From positions 4,244,501-4,308,500 of the forward strand of contig NZ_JAOTIK010000001.1 of the NCBI RefSeq assembly GCF_030116705.1: a stretch of 64,000 bases of DNA, given 5' to 3'. Under the pieces are notes generated by a model. The model was not told the DNA's origin, made no database searches, and worked only from the letters and a program-made list of their open reading frames with translations. This DNA comes from Streptomyces sp. ML-6 (GTDB taxonomy: Bacteria; Actinomycetota; Actinomycetes; Streptomycetales; Streptomycetaceae). This document shows positions 1 to 8,860 of this stretch, in pieces. Made by a program: the position numbers and the translations under genes. Position 1 is the stretch's first letter. Each line of letters starts with the position of its first letter.

Positions 1-1
1 T

Positions 2-406
2 AACTTCAGCGGCTGGGAAAAGTCACACGACCTCTTGGGCCCCCTTGGACGCGGTGGCGATACAGAGTCGCAGATCCGTGATCAACTACGTCACCCCGAC
101 GTCAAGTCCGACGACCTTGAACGGGCCTTGAACAACCTGGCCAATCACCAAGCTGGACGTGAAATTGCCGAAATCACCGCATCCGGAAAGTTCTGTGGCC
201 TCGAACGTTGGCCCATTGACCGGTACTGCGATGGACGGTGTGACAGGTGGCATGCACCGGGTCGGCGCGTTCGCGACACATTTTGACAACGCAGACCGGC
301 GGACTTCGAGGGTGGAACCATCGTGCCCGTATGTCGACTGCTGCCCGACGGGCAGTACCGCCTGCACGCCGTGTTCGCCAACCCGGCCCCCGGTCGGCAT
401 CCGTAG
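2..406 (+). pseudogene. 3' remnant of a probable polymorphic-toxin gene, frame-disrupted
   Basis: The window opens inside a reading frame that runs from base 2 to a stop at 284-286. Its start lies outside the window. Protein-like sequence then switches frame: residues such as GPLTGTAMDGVTGGMHRVGA are read in frame 3 at about 195-300, and the original frame resumes at 302 with DFEGGTIVPVCRLLPDGQYR and stops at 404-406. This pattern fits one gene broken by two compensating frameshifts, or sequence errors. A toxin identity is inferred only from the position directly before a small immunity-like gene at 420. I recognise no domain or catalytic residues. Confidence 0.4.
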
Positions 407-419
407 AGAAAGTTTTTTT

Positions 420-707
420 ATGGAAGCGCGTTTCAAGAATTTCATCAGGGTGAACCTGGGTCTTGAGCGGGGATATGAGGCGAATGGTGATCTGAGGCTC
501 ACTTTGTTGAGCTTCAGTGATTCTTACGTTGATTTGATTCGTACAGGATTCGAGGAGGTCATTTCGGATGACTCCTTCGGGTCGGCCGAATACGAGCAAC
601 TGGCTGATATTGAATTTCCCGACCGAGAAACCCTGCAAGCCCATCTTCGCGACATGTGTGATTATTTGTTCAATGATGCACCGGAGCAGCCACTGCCGCC
701 CGGTTAG
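420..707 (+). CDS. small acidic protein, putative immunity protein
   Basis: A 95-residue acidic protein starting MEARFKNFIRV and rich in Asp and Glu, with no signal peptide or membrane segment. The ATG at 420 follows a purine-rich stretch (agagaaag, 405-412) and a run of T. Codon use is noticeably AT-richer than in the neighbours (many gat, ttt, att, ttg codons), as often seen in recently transferred toxin-immunity cargo. It sits 13 bases after the disrupted frame at 2-406. Small acidic proteins in this position are typical antidotes to the C-terminal toxin domain of a secreted polymorphic toxin. No family is recognised, so the role is inferred from size, charge, composition and position. Confidence 0.6.
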   Translation: MEARFKNFIRVNLGLERGYEANGDLRLTLLSFSDSYVDLIRTGFEEVISDDSFGSAEYEQLADIEFPDRETLQAHLRDMCDYLFNDAPEQPLPPG

Positions 708-899
708 TCAGCGAATTAAAGTCATGAGGTCGGAAAGTCGAACAGTTACCTGTTCCCGGGGGGTTTGAAATCGGCGTGACGTCGCCTCCGGCGGATATTG
801 CGCAGCGACTGGCCGTTCAGATCGGGGTCGCACTGCGCCCCGCGCGCATCGGGAGCGTCTCCGCCCATGTCGAGAGCGGCGGCCTGATCGTCAGGAGCG

Positions 900-1343
900 G
901 TGATGACGTCCGTGAGGGGAGACCCGTTCCTGCTCGGAGCCTCGGCGCTTCTCGACCATGTCGGCGTCAGCCTTGTGACGTTATCCGGTGCCTGGGTGTC
1001 GTGCGATCTGAAAGGCCGTACCCAGCCCGCTCTGCACACAGCGAATGTTCCGCGGCCGGCTACTGCCCTTCGTGAGATCTCGGAAGCGCTCGGCTCGGAG
1101 ACCGGCCCGGGCGACCCGACCTGTTTCGGTGAGCCGACGGAAACCGGAATCGGCGGATGCTTCGACCGTGACGGCGTTGCCTCGGAGGTCTGGGGCGGTT
1201 TCGAGATCCCCTACCGGTACTCGAAGTTCACTCATGCTCCGGGGTTCGGTCGCATCGGCTGTGCGCGGTCCGCAATCTTGCGAGTGCCCCGGTTCCCGGA
1301 CCGGCGTCGGCCCCATTCCCGTTGTGACGTGCACCCGCCATAA
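900..1343 (+). CDS. hypothetical protein, possibly the 3' part of a frameshifted gene
   Basis: A 147-residue frame begins GTG-ATG at 900, with AGGAG at 892-896 as ribosome binding site. It encodes MTSVRGDPFLLGASALLDHV and later WGGFEIPYRYSKFTHAPGFG. The last 25 residues are Arg/Pro-rich and do not look natural. Directly upstream, bases 776-900 in another frame also look coding (mostly G or C in third positions; RLAVQIGVALRPARIGSVSA). That suggests one longer gene starting at GTG 776 and broken near base 900. No domain is recognised. The stop lies about 40 bases before the phospholipase start. Confidence 0.4.
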   Translation: MMTSVRGDPFLLGASALLDHVGVSLVTLSGAWVSCDLKGRTQPALHTANVPRPATALREISEALGSETGPGDPTCFGEPTETGIGGCFDRDGVASEVWGGFEIPYRYSKFTHAPGFGRIGCARSAILRVPRFPDRRRPHSRCDVHPP

Positions 1344-1383
1344 TCCCTGGGTCCGACCCCCCGGCAGACGGAGGCACCCCCGC

Positions 1384-2277
1384 ATGAGCCCGTACACCGC
1401 CACGCGCCGGAACTTCCTGGCCGGTGCTCTCGCCGCCACCGCCACCGTGTTCGTCGGTACGGGCTCCGCGGGTGCCGACGGCCGTCGGGTCTTCACCACT
1501 CAGGACTGGATGGCCGCCGTCCCCGACGGCACCGAGCTGCGGGCGCTCACGATTCCCGGCTCGCACGACTCCGGCGCCCGCTACGGCGGGCCCTGGACCG
1601 AGTGCCAGAACACCACCATCGCCGAGCAGTTGAACAGCGGCATCCGCTTCCTCGACGTGCGGTGCCGGGTCACCGGCGGCTCGTTCGCGATCCATCACGG
1701 GGCCGCGTACCAGAACCTGATGTTCGGTGACGTGCTGGGCGCCTGCTGGGACTTCCTGGCCGCACACCCCACCGAGACCGTGCTGATGCGGGTCAAGCAG
1801 GAGTACTCGGAGGAGAGCGACGCGACGTTCCGGGCGGTCTTCGACGACTACCTCGACAACCGGGGCTGGCGCCCGCTCTTCCGCATCGACGGTGCGCTGC
1901 CCTCGCTGGGCGGGGCCCGCGGCAAGGTCGTGCTGCTTGCGGACAACGCCGGTCTGCCCGGCGTCCGCTACGCCGACCCGGCGCTCTTCGACATCCAGGA
2001 CGACTACATGGCGGAGCCGTTCGCCAAGTACCCCAAGATCGAGGACCAGTTCCGCAAGGCGGCCCGGCAGCCGGGGAAGCTGTACATGAACTACGTCAGC
2101 ACGGCCGCCCTGCTCCCGCCGCGCTGGAACGCCGACCGGCTCAACCCGCAGGTGCACTCCTTCCTGGACGGCTCGGAGGCGGCGGGCTGGACCGGGCTCG
2201 GGATCGTCCCGCTGGACTTCCCCGCCACTCGGTCCGGCCTGGTGGAGTCACTGATCCGGCACAACCCGGGCAATTGA
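1384..2277 (+). CDS. secreted phosphatidylinositol-specific phospholipase C-type protein
   Basis: A 297-residue exported protein. The N-terminus has a twin-arginine-like signal (TRRNFLAGALAATATVFVG), probably cleaved after about residue 31. The mature part shows the PI-PLC X-domain layout: the first active-site histidine in LTIPGSHDSG and the second in FAIHHGAAY, plus the acidic pair in IRFLDVRCR. Bacterial members cleave phosphatidylinositol to diacylglycerol and cyclic inositol phosphate. Length is normal for the family. The ATG at 1384 was chosen because a GGAGG-like site (about 1369-1374) precedes it and the signal peptide starts there; the frame is open further upstream. The substrate is not tested by sequence. 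Confidence 0.85.
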   Translation: MSPYTATRRNFLAGALAATATVFVGTGSAGADGRRVFTTQDWMAAVPDGTELRALTIPGSHDSGARYGGPWTECQNTTIAEQLNSGIRFLDVRCRVTGGSFAIHHGAAYQNLMFGDVLGACWDFLAAHPTETVLMRVKQEYSEESDATFRAVFDDYLDNRGWRPLFRIDGALPSLGGARGKVVLLADNAGLPGVRYADPALFDIQDDYMAEPFAKYPKIEDQFRKAARQPGKLYMNYVSTAALLPPRWNADRLNPQVHSFLDGSEAAGWTGLGIVPLDFPATRSGLVESLIRHNPGN

Positions 2278-2393
2278 GCGACGAGTTACCGAGTGCTGAG
2301 TACCAGGGGAGCACACTTTCCGGGCGGGGCGTGGTGGGGAACGGTGGAAGCGGATACTGGCTCCGAAGACGGACACGGACGAGGAGCACACCA

Positions 2394-2903
2394 GTGACCA
2401 GCGACCATCGGACGGGGCCGCCCCGTTTCGGCAGCGAGCGCGACATGCTGCGGGCCTTCCTCGACTACCACCGGGCCACTCTCGCCATGAAGTGCGAGGG
2501 GCTCACCGACGAGGAACTGCGGCAGCAGTCGATGCCGCCCTCCACGCTCTCGCTGCTCGGTCTGGTGCGGCACATGGCGGAGGTGGAGCGCGCCTGGTTC
2601 CGCCGGGTGTTCGAGGACCACGACGTTCCCCTGGTCTGGTCCGACGTGACCGACTTCCAGGCGGCCTACGACGCGAGCACCTCGACGCGTGACGAGGCGT
2701 TCGCCGCCTGGGAGGCCGAGGTGGAGAACTCGCGCCGCATCGAGCGGGAGTCCGAGTCCCTGGACCGGCCCGGGTACCAGCCGAGGTGGGACGAGGAGGT
2801 GTCGCTGCGGATGGTGATGGTGCACGTGCTCCTGGAGTATGGCCGCCACAACGGGCACGCGGACTTCCTGCGGGAAGGCGTCGACGGGACCGTGGGCGCG
2901 TGA
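2394..2903 (+). CDS. DinB/DUF664 family protein
   Basis: A 169-residue cytoplasmic protein of the DinB-like four-helix-bundle group (DUF664). Members bind a metal through three histidines, and related proteins act as mycothiol-dependent transferases. Visible elements are LGLVRHMAEVERAWFRR, carrying the first histidine, and MVHVLLEYGRHNGHADFLRE near the C-terminus, carrying the second and third. The GTG at 2394 has a GAGGAG site at 2381-2386; the frame runs further upstream without a start that fits better. It ends convergently with the histidine kinase gene. The family call is good; the substrate is unknown. Confidence 0.82.
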   Translation: MTSDHRTGPPRFGSERDMLRAFLDYHRATLAMKCEGLTDEELRQQSMPPSTLSLLGLVRHMAEVERAWFRRVFEDHDVPLVWSDVTDFQAAYDASTSTRDEAFAAWEAEVENSRRIERESESLDRPGYQPRWDEEVSLRMVMVHVLLEYGRHNGHADFLREGVDGTVGA

Positions 2904-2929
2904 GGCCCGGGGAGTGAGGCCCAGGGGGT

Positions 2930-2972
2930 GCCGGGGCTGAAACGGCCCGGCCGGGGAGGCGCCGGCCCCGGC
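2930..2972. terminator. possible hairpin between convergent genes
   Basis: An 8-base stem (2930-2937 with 2965-2972) encloses a GC-rich loop between the DinB gene and the kinase gene, followed by cgcttttg on the plus strand. It is weak and could act for either strand. Confidence 0.3.
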
Positions 2973-3040
2973 GCAGAGCGCTTTTGTTTCTACTGACCAG
3001 CAGGATCCACCCGAGTCGACCACCCCCCGTCGTCCCGGTC

Positions 3041-4462
3041 TCACAACTGCGGCGGTGGCTGGGGTGCCCCCGGGAGGCGGATCGCCGCCACGGTGCCGTC
3101 GCCGTCCTCCGCCGGGCGCAGCGCGACGGTGCCGCCCGCCTGCTGGACCGTGCGGGCCACGATCGACAGGCCGAGGCCGGAGCCGGGGAGCTGGCGGGCG
3201 GACGGGGAGCGCCAGAAGCGGTCGAAGACGTGGGGGAGTTCGTCGGCGGGGATGCCGGGGCCGTGGTCCCGCACGGTCAGTTCGCCGTCGCGCAGGGCGA
3301 CCTCGATCGTGCCGCGGGGCGGGCTGAACTTCACCGCGTTGTCCAGGACGTTGACCACCGCACGTTCCAGCGCGGCCGGTTCGGCCCGTACGTACCAGGG
3401 GGTCAGGTCGGCCCTGATCGTCAGTTCGGGGCCGCGCAGCCGGGCGCGTTCCAGGGCGGTGTCCGCGATGTCGTGCAGGGCGACGACCTGGAGCGGGCCG
3501 GGGCCCGCCGCGTCGGGGCGGGACAGTTCCTGGAGGTCGCCGATGAGCGCGGCCAGCTCGGTCATCTGTGCCTTGACCGACTTCATCAGGGCCCGGCGGT
3601 CGTCCGGCGGGATGGCCCGGCCGGTGTCCTCGCTGCGGGCGAGGAGTTCGATGTTGGTGCGGAGCGAGGTCAGCGGGGTGCGCAGTTCGTGCCCCGCGTC
3701 CGCGATCAGCTGGGACTGACGGTCGCGGGAGCTGGCCAGGGACGCGGTCATCGAGTTGAACGAGAGGGAGAGGCGGGCGATCTCGTCCTCGCCCTCGACC
3801 GGGATGCGGACGGTCAGGTCCTCGGTGCGGGCCACGTGCTCGACGGCCCGGGTCAGCTGGTCCACGGGGCGCAGACCGGTGCGCGCGACCCAGAGGCCGG
3901 CCGCACCGGCGCCGACCACCCCGATGCCGGAGACGGCCAGGAGCACCCAGGCGAGGGTGGAGAGGGGCCGGTCGACCTCGCTGACGGGGCGGGCGAGGGA
4001 GAGGGCCAGTTCCATGTCGGGCAGGCCGAGCCCCTGCGAGACCCGCAGCGGGGTGGTGTACACGCGCATCCGCGCCCCGTCGGCCGCGGTCGCCCAGTGC
4101 AGCGTGTCCGCCCGCTCGTGGCCGATCACGGCGAGGTCCGTACCAGTGACCGGCAGCTGGGCCGCCCCGGGCGCGATGCAGACCGTGCCCTGGGAGTCGA
4201 CGATCTGGACGGTGAAGCCGGAGTAGGGCTGAGGTGGGAGCTGGGTGGTTCCCCGGCAGTACGTGTACAGCTCGGTCAGGTAGCGCTTGTCGACCCGGGT
4301 GTCGCGCAGTGAGGCGTCCAGCTGGTTCTCCAGCTGCACCTTCACCATGAACCAGCACGACGCCGCGACCGCCGTCACCGCGACCGCCACCGCTGCCGCG
4401 ACCAGCAGGGCGAGCCGGGTGCGCAGCGGACGGGCGCGGAACCGGCGCAGGATCCCGGTCAT
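3041..4462 (-). CDS. HAMP-domain sensor histidine kinase (MprB/CseC-like)
   Basis: A 473-residue membrane histidine kinase. There are two transmembrane helices (about 15-39 and 169-193) around a roughly 130-residue extracytoplasmic sensor domain, then HAMP (about 194-245). The H-box is [10 protein letters not shown] with the phospho-acceptor His258, the N-box [10 protein letters not shown] (about 371-380), and the G-boxes DHGPGIP (399-405) and GSGLGLS (427-433). It phosphorylates the partner regulator encoded just upstream; the two genes overlap by ATGA at 4459-4462. With the protease gene at 5303-6442 the set resembles mycobacterial MprAB-PepD, so sensing of envelope or misfolded-protein stress is likely by inference. 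Confidence 0.9.
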   Translation of the reverse strand: MTGILRRFRARPLRTRLALLVAAAVAVAVTAVAASCWFMVKVQLENQLDASLRDTRVDKRYLTELYTYCRGTTQLPPQPYSGFTVQIVDSQGTVCIAPGAAQLPVTGTDLAVIGHERADTLHWATAADGARMRVYTTPLRVSQGLGLPDMELALSLARPVSEVDRPLSTLAWVLLAVSGIGVVGAGAAGLWVARTGLRPVDQLTRAVEHVARTEDLTVRIPVEGEDEIARLSLSFNSMTASLASSRDRQSQLIADAGHELRTPLTSLRTNIELLARSEDTGRAIPPDDRRALMKSVKAQMTELAALIGDLQELSRPDAAGPGPLQVVALHDIADTALERARLRGPELTIRADLTPWYVRAEPAALERAVVNVLDNAVKFSPPRGTIEVALRDGELTVRDHGPGIPADELPHVFDRFWRSPSARQLPGSGLGLSIVARTVQQAGGTVALRPAEDGDGTVAAIRLPGAPQPPPQL

Positions 4463-5193
4463 CCGTCACCGCCGCCGGTGCGGAGCGCGTAACCGACGCC
4501 CCGCACGGTGTGCACGAGCCTCGGTTCGCCGCCCGCCTCCGTCTTGCGGCGCAGGTACATCACGTACACGTCCAGGGAGTTGGAGCTCGGTTCGAAGTCG
4601 AAGCCCCACACCGCCTTGAGGATCTGCTCGCGGGTCAGCACCTGGCGCGGGTGGGCCAGGAACATCTCCAGCAGGGTGAACTCGGTACGGGTCAGCTCGA
4701 CCCTGCGGCTGCCCCGGGTGACCTCGCGGGTGGCGAGGTCCATCCGCAGGTCCGCGAAGGCCAGCACGTTCGCGTCGGGGGCGCCGGCGCCGGCCGCCGG
4801 CGCCGCGTAGGAGCTGCGGCGCAGCAGGGCCCGGATGCGGGCGAAGAGCTCGTCCAGCTCGAAGGGCTTGACCAGGTAGTCGTCGGCGCCCGCGTCGAGA
4901 CCGGTGACCCGGTCGCCGACGGTGTCGCGGGCGGTGAGCATCAGGATGGGGGTGGTGGTGCCCGCGGAACGGAGCCGGCGGGCGGCGGTCAGGCCGTCCA
5001 TCCGCGGCATCTGGATGTCGAGGACGATGAGGTCGGGGGCGTACGTCTCCGCCCTGGCCAGGGCGTCGAGGCCGTCGACGGCGACCTCGGTGCCGTAGCC
5101 CTCGAACGCGAGGCTGCGCTGCAGGGCCTCGCGCACGGCGGGCTCGTCGTCGACGATCAGGATGCGCTGCGGATCGTCTTCGGCGGGGCTCAT
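4459..5193 (-). CDS. OmpR-family response regulator (MprA-like)
   Basis: A 244-residue two-domain regulator. The receiver domain (about 10-122) has the acidic pair VDDE, phospho-acceptor Asp59 in LIVLDIQMP, the switch Thr in LMLTARD and Lys109 in YLVKPF. An OmpR-type winged helix fills about 145-240 ([16 protein letters not shown]). The ATG at 5193 is preceded on the minus strand by a GAAGAGGA site. The gene lies downstream of the protease gene and overlaps the kinase gene, so kinase and regulator are translationally coupled. By analogy with MprA it probably activates the protease gene and its own operon. Confidence 0.9.
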   Translation of the reverse strand: MSPAEDDPQRILIVDDEPAVREALQRSLAFEGYGTEVAVDGLDALARAETYAPDLIVLDIQMPRMDGLTAARRLRSAGTTTPILMLTARDTVGDRVTGLDAGADDYLVKPFELDELFARIRALLRRSSYAAPAAGAGAPDANVLAFADLRMDLATREVTRGSRRVELTRTEFTLLEMFLAHPRQVLTREQILKAVWGFDFEPSSNSLDVYVMYLRRKTEAGGEPRLVHTVRGVGYALRTGGGDG

Positions 5194-5231
5194 CGCTCGT
5201 GGTCCTCTTCTCGTTCCGTACGTACGGCCGT

Positions 5232-5267
5232 CCGGTCCTACCGGTCCTACCGGTCCTACCGGTCCTT
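5232..5267. repeat. 9-bp tandem repeat, four copies
   Basis: Unit ccggtccta repeated at 5232, 5241 and 5250, with a fourth variant copy (ccggtcctt) at 5259. It lies in the 109-base gap between the protease stop and the regulator start, i.e. in the regulator's 5' region. No function is visible. Confidence 0.9.
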
Positions 5268-5302
5268 CGCTCTCAGCCTCGCACGGCCGTCGCCTCAGGA
5301 GT

Positions 5303-6442
5303 TCAGGAGCCTTCGCCGGACCGCAGGGTGTCGAGGTCGGCCTTGAGCGTGTTCACGGGGATGGCGAAGCCGAGGCCCACGCTGCCCGCGCCCGAACTGC
5401 TCGACCCGCCGGACGAACCCGCCGAGTACATCGCGGAGTTGATGCCGATGACCTCGCCGTTCATGTTGATCAGCGCGCCGCCGGAGTTGCCGGGGTTGAG
5501 CGAGGCGTCGGTCTGGATGGCCTTGTACGTGGTGGTGGACTCGCCGGTCTCGCCGTTGAACTGCCGCCCGCCGAACTCGAACGGCCACTGCTCCTGGCCG
5601 CCCTGCCGCTGCCCCTGTCCCCGGCCGTGGTCGTCGTCCTTGGTGACCGTGACGTCGCGGTCGAGGGCGGAGACGATGCCGCTGGTGACGGTGCCGGTGA
5701 GACCCTCGGGCGAGCCGATCGCGACGACCTGGTCGCCGACCGCCACCTTCGAGGAGTCGCCCAGCGTCGCCGTCCTCAGCCCGCTCGCGCCCTGGAGCCT
5801 GATCAGCGCGAGGTCCTTGTCGGGGTCGGTGCCGACGACCTCCGCGGGGTACGTCCGGCCGGTGCTGAGCCGCACCTCGATCGAGGAGGCGCCGGAGATG
5901 ACGTGGTTGTTGGTGACGACCTCGCCGTCGGACGTGATGACGACGCCGGAACCGGTGGACTCGCCCGCCGCCGAGGTCGCGGTGATCTCCACGATCATCG
6001 GCGACACGGCCTCGGCGACTCCGGCGACGCTGCCCTTGTTGCTCTGCGAGACGGTGGTGCCGGGGACGACGCCGCTGCTGCTCGTGGTGGTCGTGCCGGC
6101 GCCGGTGAGCTGGGCGACGGCGGCGGCGGTGCCGCCGCCGACGACCGCCGCCACGATCGCCACGGCCGTCAGCAGGGCGACCGGCCGCCGGGCCCGGCGC
6201 CGGGCCGGTACCGGGCTCGGACCCGAGCCTTCGCCACTGGGCCCGCTCTCCCCCCCGTGACCGCCGTTACCGTTGTGACCACCGTGCCCGCCGGAGCTGC
6301 CCGGACCGGGCCACACGGTGGTGCCGGGGCCCGTCGCGATCGGCTCCGTGGGCCGGTGGGCCGGCGGCGGGTAGGACGCGTCGCCGTTGCCGTACGAGGG
6401 GTACGTCGGGTACTCGCCGCTCGGGCGCTGGCTCTCTGTCAT
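5303..6442 (-). CDS. membrane-anchored HtrA/DegP-like serine protease
   Basis: A 379-residue protein of the S1C trypsin-like class. The first 80 residues are a Pro/Gly/His-rich cytoplasmic tail, followed by Arg-rich RRRARRP, one transmembrane helix (about 87-110) and an exposed protease domain. The catalytic triad is visible: His180 (TNNHVIS), Asp210 (DLALIRL) and Ser320 (NPGNSGGAL). A Gly/Gln-rich insert occupies about 270-298. No PDZ domain follows; the protein ends about 15 residues after GLGFAIPV, unlike PepD or DegP, which carry PDZ. ATG 6442 was chosen because it opens the low-complexity tail; the frame extends upstream. It lies upstream of the regulator-kinase pair, as in an mprAB-pepD-like stress locus. 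Confidence 0.88.
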   Translation of the reverse strand: MTESQRPSGEYPTYPSYGNGDASYPPPAHRPTEPIATGPGTTVWPGPGSSGGHGGHNGNGGHGGESGPSGEGSGPSPVPARRRARRPVALLTAVAIVAAVVGGGTAAAVAQLTGAGTTTTSSSGVVPGTTVSQSNKGSVAGVAEAVSPMIVEITATSAAGESTGSGVVITSDGEVVTNNHVISGASSIEVRLSTGRTYPAEVVGTDPDKDLALIRLQGASGLRTATLGDSSKVAVGDQVVAIGSPEGLTGTVTSGIVSALDRDVTVTKDDDHGRGQGQRQGGQEQWPFEFGGRQFNGETGESTTTYKAIQTDASLNPGNSGGALINMNGEVIGINSAMYSAGSSGGSSSSGAGSVGLGFAIPVNTLKADLDTLRSGEGS

Positions 6443-6566
6443 GCGTATGAGCGTGTCCGGCGAAGATGAGAGAAACCTGAGCGTGCCCTGAGAAGCCCGG
6501 CAGAAGCCCGTATGTCCGATGTAAGGACCCGCGGGCCGTACCGGGCACACCCGTGCCCGGTACGGG

Positions 6567-7610
6567 TCAGCTCTGCGGGGCCGTCGGTTCCCCGCAGCCG
6601 CACGAGCGCCGCACCACCAGCGCGGACGGGAACTGCTTCAGCCGTTCGCGGCGCGAGCCCGACACCCGCAGCGAGTCGTCGAGCACCAGATCCACCGCCG
6701 CCCGCGCCATCGCGGGCCGGTCCGAGGAGACCGTCGTCAGCGGCGGATCGGTCAGCCCGGCTTCCTTCACGTCGTCGAAGCCCGCCACCGCGAGCTCGCC
6801 CGGCACGTCGATCCGCAGTTCGCGCGCGGCCCGCAGCACCCCGATGGCCTGGTCGTCCGTCGAGCAGAAGATGGCCGGCGGCCGGTCCGGCCCGGAGAGC
6901 AGCTTCAGCGCCACCTGGTAGGCGTCGTAGCGGTTGTACGGGGCCTGGAAGAGCCGGCCCTCCGTCGAGCGCCCCGACTCGTGCATCGCCCGGCGCCAGC
7001 CCTCGACGTGGTCGGCGACCGGGTCGCCGACCGCCGGGGTGGACTCCACGCCGCCGAAGCACGCCACGTACTCGTTGCCGTGCTCCAGCAGGTGCCGGGT
7101 GGCGAGCTGGGCGCCGCCGATGTCGTCCGTGACGACCGCGACGTCCTCGATCGCCTCCGGCCGCTCGTGCAGCAGCACGACCCGGGCGTCCCACGCCTCT
7201 ATCTCGGCCGCCGCCCGCTCGCTGGGGCCCTGGCTGACCAGGATCAGCCCGGAGACCCGCATGCCGAGGAAGGCCCGCAGATAGTGGACCTCGCGCTCGT
7301 CGCGGTAGTCGGAATTGCCGACCAGCACCATTTTCCCGCGCTCGGCGGCGGCCTGTTCGACCGCGTGCGCCATTTCCGCGAAGAACGGCTGCCGGGCGTC
7401 CGGCACGATCATTCCTATGAGGTCGGTCCGTCGCGACGCCATCGCCTGGGCGACCCGGTCGGGCCGGTAACCCAGCTCCTTGATCGCGGCGAGCACCCGC
7501 TCGCGCGTGGCCGGGGCGACCGGCCTGGGTCCGTTGTTGATGACGTAGCTGACGACCGCTGTCGACGTACCCGCCAGTCTCGCCACATCGTCCCGCGTCA
7601 CCTTGGCCAC
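6567..7610 (-). CDS. LacI-family transcriptional regulator
   Basis: A 347-residue repressor. The N-terminal helix-turn-helix and hinge helix are typical ([20 protein letters not shown], then [15 protein letters not shown]), followed by a periplasmic-binding-protein-like sugar-sensing domain (about 60-330; [29 protein letters not shown]). The C-terminus ends with a small Cys-Gly-Cys motif (RRSCGCGE), seen in a subgroup of actinobacterial LacI proteins. It stands alone between the protease gene and glnR, so no target sugar can be named from context. Confidence 0.9.
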   Translation of the reverse strand: MAKVTRDDVARLAGTSTAVVSYVINNGPRPVAPATRERVLAAIKELGYRPDRVAQAMASRRTDLIGMIVPDARQPFFAEMAHAVEQAAAERGKMVLVGNSDYRDEREVHYLRAFLGMRVSGLILVSQGPSERAAAEIEAWDARVVLLHERPEAIEDVAVVTDDIGGAQLATRHLLEHGNEYVACFGGVESTPAVGDPVADHVEGWRRAMHESGRSTEGRLFQAPYNRYDAYQVALKLLSGPDRPPAIFCSTDDQAIGVLRAARELRIDVPGELAVAGFDDVKEAGLTDPPLTTVSSDRPAMARAAVDLVLDDSLRVSGSRRERLKQFPSALVVRRSCGCGEPTAPQS

Positions 7611-7654
7611 GCGCGGCAGTCTACGCGGATGGACCCGTCACGTGGCAGGCCGGA

Positions 7655-7678
7655 CCGGGGCTTTCTCCGCGGCCCCGG
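7655..7678 (-). terminator. possible terminator after glnR
   Basis: A 7-bp stem (7655-7661 with 7672-7678) with a 10-base loop lies 25 bases past the glnR stop on the minus strand. It has no T-tract. Confidence 0.35.
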
Positions 7679-7702
7679 CCGTCCGCGGCTGCTCCGAACG
7701 GG

Positions 7703-8524
7703 TTACGGGGCCGGTGGCGGCCCCGCCGAGGCCCGCGCCCCGGCCCCCGCCGCGGTCCGGGTTCCGGTCCGTGTTCCGGTCTCCTTGCCCGCGGTCTCCT
7801 CGGAGGCGCGGGCCTCCTCGGCCGCACGGCTCTCCTCGGCGGCGCGCTCCACCTTCTCGGGCGCGACGAACCGGTAGCCGACGTTGCGGACCGTGCCGAT
7901 CAGCGATTCGTGCTCGGGGCCGAGCTTGGCGCGCAGCCGCCGCACGTGCACGTCGACCGTACGGGTGCCGCCGAAGTAGTCGTAGCCCCAGACCTCCTGG
8001 AGCAGCTGGGCGCGGGTGAAGACCCGGCCGGGGTGCTGCGCCAGATATTTGAGCAGCTCGAATTCCTTGAAGGTCAGGTCCAGGACCCGGCCCTTCAGCT
8101 TCGCGCTGTACGTCGCCTCGTCGACCGACAGGTCACCGTTGCGGATCTCCATCGGGGAGTCGTCGGCGCCGATCTGCTGCCGGCCGGTGGCCAGCCGCAG
8201 CCGGGCCTCGACCTCGGCCGGTCCCGCGGTGTCCAGCAGCACGTCGTCGATGCCCCAGTCGGCGGTGACGGCCGCGAGACCGCCCTCCGTCACGACGAGG
8301 AGCAGCGGACAGCCCGGCCCGGTGGACCGCAGCAGCTGGCACAGCGACCGCACCTGCGGCAGGTCGCGGCGCCCGTCGATCAGGACGACGTCGGCACCCG
8401 GGGTGTCCACCAGCGCGGGGCCCTCGGCCGGGGCCACCCGCACGTTGTGCAGCAGGAGGCCGAGCGCCGGAAGCACCTCCGTCGACGGCTGGAGCGCGTT
8501 CGTCAGGAGCAGCAGTGAACTCAT
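7703..8524 (-). CDS. glnR: global nitrogen regulator GlnR
   Basis: A 273-residue OmpR-type orphan regulator that matches Streptomyces GlnR: it starts [20 protein letters not shown], keeps Asp50 in VVLIDGRRD, and has the winged helix [20 protein letters not shown] with recognition helix [15 protein letters not shown]. Known GlnR activates glnA, glnII, amtB and nitrite reductase genes and represses ureA and gdhA under nitrogen limitation. It acts as an Asp50-stabilised dimer without a cognate kinase, and none is adjacent here. The C-terminus (about 228-273) is an Ala/Glu then Thr/Gly/Ala-rich tail, variable among orthologues. Its position next to a LacI gene agrees with the S. coelicolor order. 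Confidence 0.95.
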   Translation of the reverse strand: MSSLLLLTNALQPSTEVLPALGLLLHNVRVAPAEGPALVDTPGADVVLIDGRRDLPQVRSLCQLLRSTGPGCPLLLVVTEGGLAAVTADWGIDDVLLDTAGPAEVEARLRLATGRQQIGADDSPMEIRNGDLSVDEATYSAKLKGRVLDLTFKEFELLKYLAQHPGRVFTRAQLLQEVWGYDYFGGTRTVDVHVRRLRAKLGPEHESLIGTVRNVGYRFVAPEKVERAAEESRAAEEARASEETAGKETGTRTGTRTAAGAGARASAGPPPAP

Positions 8525-8860
8525 CGGCGCCCACCTGCCCGGGTCGTCGGTCGATGATCGTGCACGTTTCGCTCGCCTTGCTCGCCCATTACGTCGATCC
8601 TCCTCGTTCCCTGCGAGAGGGGCACTCCCGGGCCGGGGCCCGGGGGAGTATGCGGCACTTCTTCGTACGTTCGGTGCTGGCTTCTCGTCCTGCCTCCCGT
8701 ACGGCGTCCGTCATGACGTCCGCCATACGGTTCCTGCCGGTGCGGTCCCGGGTTCCCGGACCGCTGAGCTTGTGGAAACGTCGCCGTAACAACGCCTGGA
8801 AAGCGCAAAAGGACCCGGGGGCTGCTTTGCCCGGATCCTCTTCCCAGCAGAATAGCCCAC
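8525..8860. other. intergenic region between divergent glnR and hydrolase genes
   Basis: A 336-base divergent promoter region. It should hold the glnR promoter (minus strand) and the hydrolase promoter (plus strand). The only structure noted is an imperfect GC hairpin at about 8813-8840. No confident promoter or GlnR box could be assigned. Confidence 0.5.

Noticed and set aside
2286..4469. A 727-codon open frame on the minus strand across the DinB and kinase genes
   Set aside because: It overlaps the true kinase frame on the same strand and is Arg/Pro/Gly-rich, a high-GC shadow. The kinase frame has all H, N and G boxes.
5162..6469. Long plus-strand frames opposite the protease gene
   Set aside because: Antisense shadows of the protease; no start signal or recognisable domain.
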